Source of the DNA: Elusimicrobiota bacterium
GTDB taxonomy: Bacteria > Elusimicrobiota > Elusimicrobia > Elusimicrobiales > UBA9959
Assembly (NCBI GenBank): GCA_030639665.1
Contig: DAOWCC010000007.1
Location: 1-26,169, forward strand
DNA length: 26,169 nt
Direction of reading: 5' to 3'
The notes below the pieces were generated by a model. The model searched no databases. It was not told the origin of the DNA and was given only the letters and a program-made list of their open reading frames with translations. The first letter of the stretch is position 1, and the number at the start of each line of letters is the position of its first letter. The translations under genes and the position numbers were made by a program. Below, piece by piece: positions 23,610 to 26,169 of the stretch.

Positions 23610-24968
23610 ATGGGAAAAACAATTATGAAATGGTCAATTCTAGACAATCCAAAAAATTCTAAAAAACCCACAATACAGCTTGGAGCTAAAGAAAGTTTTT
23701 TTACATCATACTGGCGCAAAAGAATCATCAATTTTTATCGTTCAATTATTCCGTCTCATATTGAAAAAAACAAGCAAATCTGGCTTAATACACCGAAAGA
23801 AGTCTCAAAACTTATAGAGAAAATTAAATCTCCCAATAATAGCCTATCAACAATCGAATATATTTGCATTGTGGATAATCTTGCTGACATTTATGATATT
23901 ATTGATTTTTTTTCCAGACTAAGAGCAAAGCTACCAAACCATGCCAAAATTCTATATTCAAATTATAATTGGGTATGGAGCCCTATTTTTAAAATAGCGG
24001 CTTTTTTAGGTTTATCAAGAAGGAGACCCTTAAGCAATTTTTATCGTGATAGCGATTTAGATTGTTTTATGGAAATGTCCGGTTGGGAAAATGTAAAGAA
24101 AACAAGAAGATATTTTCTGCCTTGTGAAATACCCTTACTTGGAACACTTTTTGATAATTTTTTAATAAGACTTCCTTTACTTCATAATTTTTCATTGAAT
24201 TCAATTTTTATAGCTCGAAAAAGTTCCGAAGGGGCCCATAAAGAACACTCTGTCACTGTTCTAGTCCCTTGTAAAAACGAACAAGATAATATTTTAGCCA
24301 TAATAAAACGCATGCCCTCTTTTGGAAAATATCTAGAAATTCTTTTCATCAATGACAAAAGCTCCGACAAAACTGAAAATAATATCCTTCAATATCAAAA
24401 AGAATTTCCGGAAAAAAATATAATTTTAGTACAAGGCCAAGGCCTCGGAAAAGGAGAAGCGGTTCGAGAAGGGATGAAAAAAGCCAGCGGCGATATCTGC
24501 ATGATACTTGACGCTGACCTCACCGTTATTCCTGAAGACCTTTTTCAATTTTATAATTCATTGAATTCAAGACGTGCTGACTTTATCCATGGAACACGAC
24601 TTATTTATTCTCAGGAAAATAATGCCATGAGATTTGCAAATATCCTCGGCAATATTGGTTTCTCTATTGTTTTCACCTATATTTTGGAACAAAGAACAAC
24701 AGATACTCTATGTGGGACAAAAGTTTATTGGCGTAAAGACTGGGCAATTTTTGAAGAAATGAAATCAATATTAAAAAACTCTGATTTATGGGGAGACTAC
24801 AATCTTATTTTTGGGGCTTCACGCTATGGCTTAAAAATAGCCCAACTACCTGTCAGATATTTTGAACGTCTTGAAGGTTTAACAAAAATGAATAATCGCA
24901 TAAAAAATGGCCTTATTATGCTACGGGTTGCCTGGCATGCTCTTTGGAAAGTAAAATTCATTAGTTAA
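23610..24968 (+). CDS. Methyltransferase-remnant / family 2 glycosyltransferase fusion
   Basis: A 452-residue two-part protein. Residues about 30-205 match the C-terminal half of a class I methyltransferase as seen in bifunctional methyltransferase/GT2 proteins (VDNLADIYDI, ILYSNYNWVWSPIFKIA, IPLLGTLFDNFLIRLPLL). The stretch between IPSH (residue 48) and VDN (88) is short and lacks the glycine-rich SAM loop (GxGxG), so methyl transfer is unlikely. Residues 213-452 are a GT2 domain: TVLVPCKNEQDNI, FINDKSSDKT, GLGKGEAVREGM and metal-binding DAD at 301-303. It probably loads sugar onto polyprenyl phosphate or acts in glycan assembly. ATG 23610 abuts the previous stop; ATG 23625 with GGGA upstream is an alternative. 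The codons are more AT-rich than in most of the window. Confidence 0.82.
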   Translation: MGKTIMKWSILDNPKNSKKPTIQLGAKESFFTSYWRKRIINFYRSIIPSHIEKNKQIWLNTPKEVSKLIEKIKSPNNSLSTIEYICIVDNLADIYDIIDFFSRLRAKLPNHAKILYSNYNWVWSPIFKIAAFLGLSRRRPLSNFYRDSDLDCFMEMSGWENVKKTRRYFLPCEIPLLGTLFDNFLIRLPLLHNFSLNSIFIARKSSEGAHKEHSVTVLVPCKNEQDNILAIIKRMPSFGKYLEILFINDKSSDKTENNILQYQKEFPEKNIILVQGQGLGKGEAVREGMKKASGDICMILDADLTVIPEDLFQFYNSLNSRRADFIHGTRLIYSQENNAMRFANILGNIGFSIVFTYILEQRTTDTLCGTKVYWRKDWAIFEEMKSILKNSDLWGDYNLIFGASRYGLKIAQLPVRYFERLEGLTKMNNRIKNGLIMLRVAWHALWKVKFIS

Positions 24969-25055
24969 CTGACTTATTCCTTTAGAGATAGTTTTTTTTA
25001 ATTTTTAAAAAACACTTTCAAACTCCTTATAAGAATCATTTACTGTAATTATTTT

Positions 25056-25841
25056 ATGAAACTTTTAAACAAACAATTTACAAACATTAACCTTGATCAT
25101 CCCGATACCACTGTTTTGCACGCGCGAATAATAAAAACAAACCCTTTTTTAAACCATTGGTATTTGAAACAATATGCCAAATATAAAACCCTTATTGACG
25201 GCAATACAACAGGCTTGCATATAGAACTTGGCTCAGGAGGAGGATTCCTTAAAGAAGTGGTTCCGTTCGTAAAAACATCATCAATCCTTGAAGGAGACAA
25301 AGACAAGGGCTTGGCAGACTTAATATTAAACGCTGAAAACCTTGATTTAAAAGACAATTCGGTGGATAGTTTTTTTATGCTTGATGTTTTTCATCATCTG
25401 AAAAATCCGGAAAAATTCCTCTCCGAAGCCAATCGCTGTTTAAAAAAAAACGGCGTAATACTGATGATAGAACCGGCAAATACAATTTTCAGCCGATTTC
25501 TTTATAAAAAATTCCATCATGAATTATTTGATGAAAAAGCGAACGACTGGAACAATAAAGCAAAAGGGCATTTATCAGCGTCCAATCAAGCTTTGGGGTA
25601 CATTGTTTTTGAAAGGGATAGGAGCATATTTAAAAATAATTTTCCAAACATGGAAATTGAGCAAATTAAAAAACACACCTTCGTGCAATATATTTTAAGC
25701 GGAGGACTAACATATAAACCGCTGCTTTCCATAAATTTGGCGGAAGTAAAAAATAAGATTATCAATTGCTTTGAGATATTAATCTATCCGTTTAAAAATC
25801 TTTTATCCACCCACATGGATATTTACATTAAGAAAAAATAA
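25056..25841 (+). CDS. Class I SAM-dependent methyltransferase
   Basis: A 261-residue protein with a complete Rossmann methyltransferase core. Motif I ELGSGGGFLKEV (about residues 57-68), an acidic residue after the second strand (LEGDKDKGL), motif DSFFMLDVFHHLKNPEKFL (about 103-121) and GVILMIEPANT for motif III. This is the Methyltransf_11-like layout common in polysaccharide clusters, where it modifies sugars or lipid-linked intermediates; substrate unknown. No membrane segment. ATG 25056 has no clear Shine-Dalgarno; the 87-bp gap upstream is AT-rich with nothing recognisable. Base composition is AT-rich, like the preceding gene. Confidence 0.85.
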   Translation: MKLLNKQFTNINLDHPDTTVLHARIIKTNPFLNHWYLKQYAKYKTLIDGNTTGLHIELGSGGGFLKEVVPFVKTSSILEGDKDKGLADLILNAENLDLKDNSVDSFFMLDVFHHLKNPEKFLSEANRCLKKNGVILMIEPANTIFSRFLYKKFHHELFDEKANDWNNKAKGHLSASNQALGYIVFERDRSIFKNNFPNMEIEQIKKHTFVQYILSGGLTYKPLLSINLAEVKNKIINCFEILIYPFKNLLSTHMDIYIKKK

Positions 25842-25871
25842 CAAACTGTTATTGCGGCGCTTTAAACAATT

Positions 25872-26169
25872 ATGAGAATAAATTTTAAAAAAACTTGTAA
25901 TTCCATATTTTATCACAAAAGTTTTATTTTAATCATACTTTTAATCGGCCTGATTTTAAGGCTTGGTTTTGTGTTTTATACCGGTGGAGAAATCAGTCAA
26001 GGAGATGAAGGATTATATATAGACCAAGCGAAATATTTATACACATCCGGCATCACAAGCTTTTCAACCATGCCGGACGCTCGCACTCCTGGCACGGGTT
26101 TTTTAATACTGTTTCCATTTATTTTATTCGGCATGAATTTGTTAAAAGCAAAAGCTTTTTTCGGTTTAA
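25872..26169 (+). CDS. GT-C membrane glycosyltransferase, ArnT/PMT-like (3' end outside window)
   Basis: Frame open from ATG 25872 to the window end, 99 codons. The translation starts MRINFKKTCNSIFYHKS, then a first membrane helix (FILIILLIGLILRLGFVF), then a periplasmic loop with GDEGLYIDQAKYLYTSG and DARTPGTGFLIL, then a second hydrophobic stretch. An acidic DE pair after helix 1 and a PGxG loop before helix 2 are the pattern of ArnT/PMT-family enzymes, which move a sugar from a polyprenyl phosphate donor on the periplasmic side. The two GT2 proteins here could supply such donors. Most of the protein lies beyond the window, so the family call rests on the N-terminus only. It starts 30 bp after the methyltransferase. 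Confidence 0.75.
   Translation, partial: MRINFKKTCNSIFYHKSFILIILLIGLILRLGFVFYTGGEISQGDEGLYIDQAKYLYTSGITSFSTMPDARTPGTGFLILFPFILFGMNLLKAKAFFGL

Overview
This 26 kb window comes from an AT-leaning bacterial chromosome. Genes are tightly packed, often with 4-bp ATGA overlaps, and they switch strand in blocks. Gene content fits a Gram-negative-like, probably uncultured lineage: a type IV pilus/type II secretion ATPase, HD-GYP signalling, a large surface-sugar cluster and unusual short intergenic repeats. A candidate phylum such as Omnitrophota or Elusimicrobiota would fit, but this is a guess from gene style. No rRNA, tRNA, CRISPR array, transposase or phage gene is visible.

Layout. (1) 1-4683, + strand: 3' part of a PilB/GspE-type ATPase, then a histidine kinase and a receiver/HD-GYP response regulator, probably one operon tying a secretion or pilus motor to two-component and cyclic-di-GMP signalling. 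(2) 4684-5309: gene-free, built from several short repeat families. (3) 5310-7514, - strand: patatin-like lipase, TauE/SafE permease and its DUF1634 partner. (4) 7627-15506, + strand: DUF1646 transporter, a tryptophanase/tyrosine phenol-lyase family enzyme, a GlcD-GlcE fused flavin oxidase and its GlcF-type iron-sulfur partner, then a GAF/HD-GYP protein. (5) 15507-15765: a second repeat-filled gap where genes converge. (6) 15766-20349, - strand: radical SAM protein, WecA-type phosphosugar transferase, RmlD-type reductase, GT2. (7) 20463-26169, + strand, divergent from block 6: DegT aminotransferase, GDP-fucose synthase, CDP-tyvelose-epimerase-like SDR, a methyltransferase-remnant/GT2 fusion, a methyltransferase and the start of a GT-C membrane glycosyltransferase. 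Blocks 6 and 7 together look like an O-antigen or other surface-polysaccharide locus.

The most unusual signal is the repeat population. A stem-loop family (CCCGCC, 10-11 nt loop, GGCGGG, CAGGC) occurs four times: three copies lie in intergenic DNA and one lies in frame inside the GlcD-GlcE gene, exactly where the GlcE C-terminal half should be. Other gaps hold degenerate arrays with an 8- or 9-nt period, often as inverted pairs around hairpins. Also notable are a glycosyltransferase whose fused methyltransferase has lost its SAM-binding loop, and a beta-eliminating lyase with a tyrosine phenol-lyase-like backbone but tryptophanase-type specificity residues.
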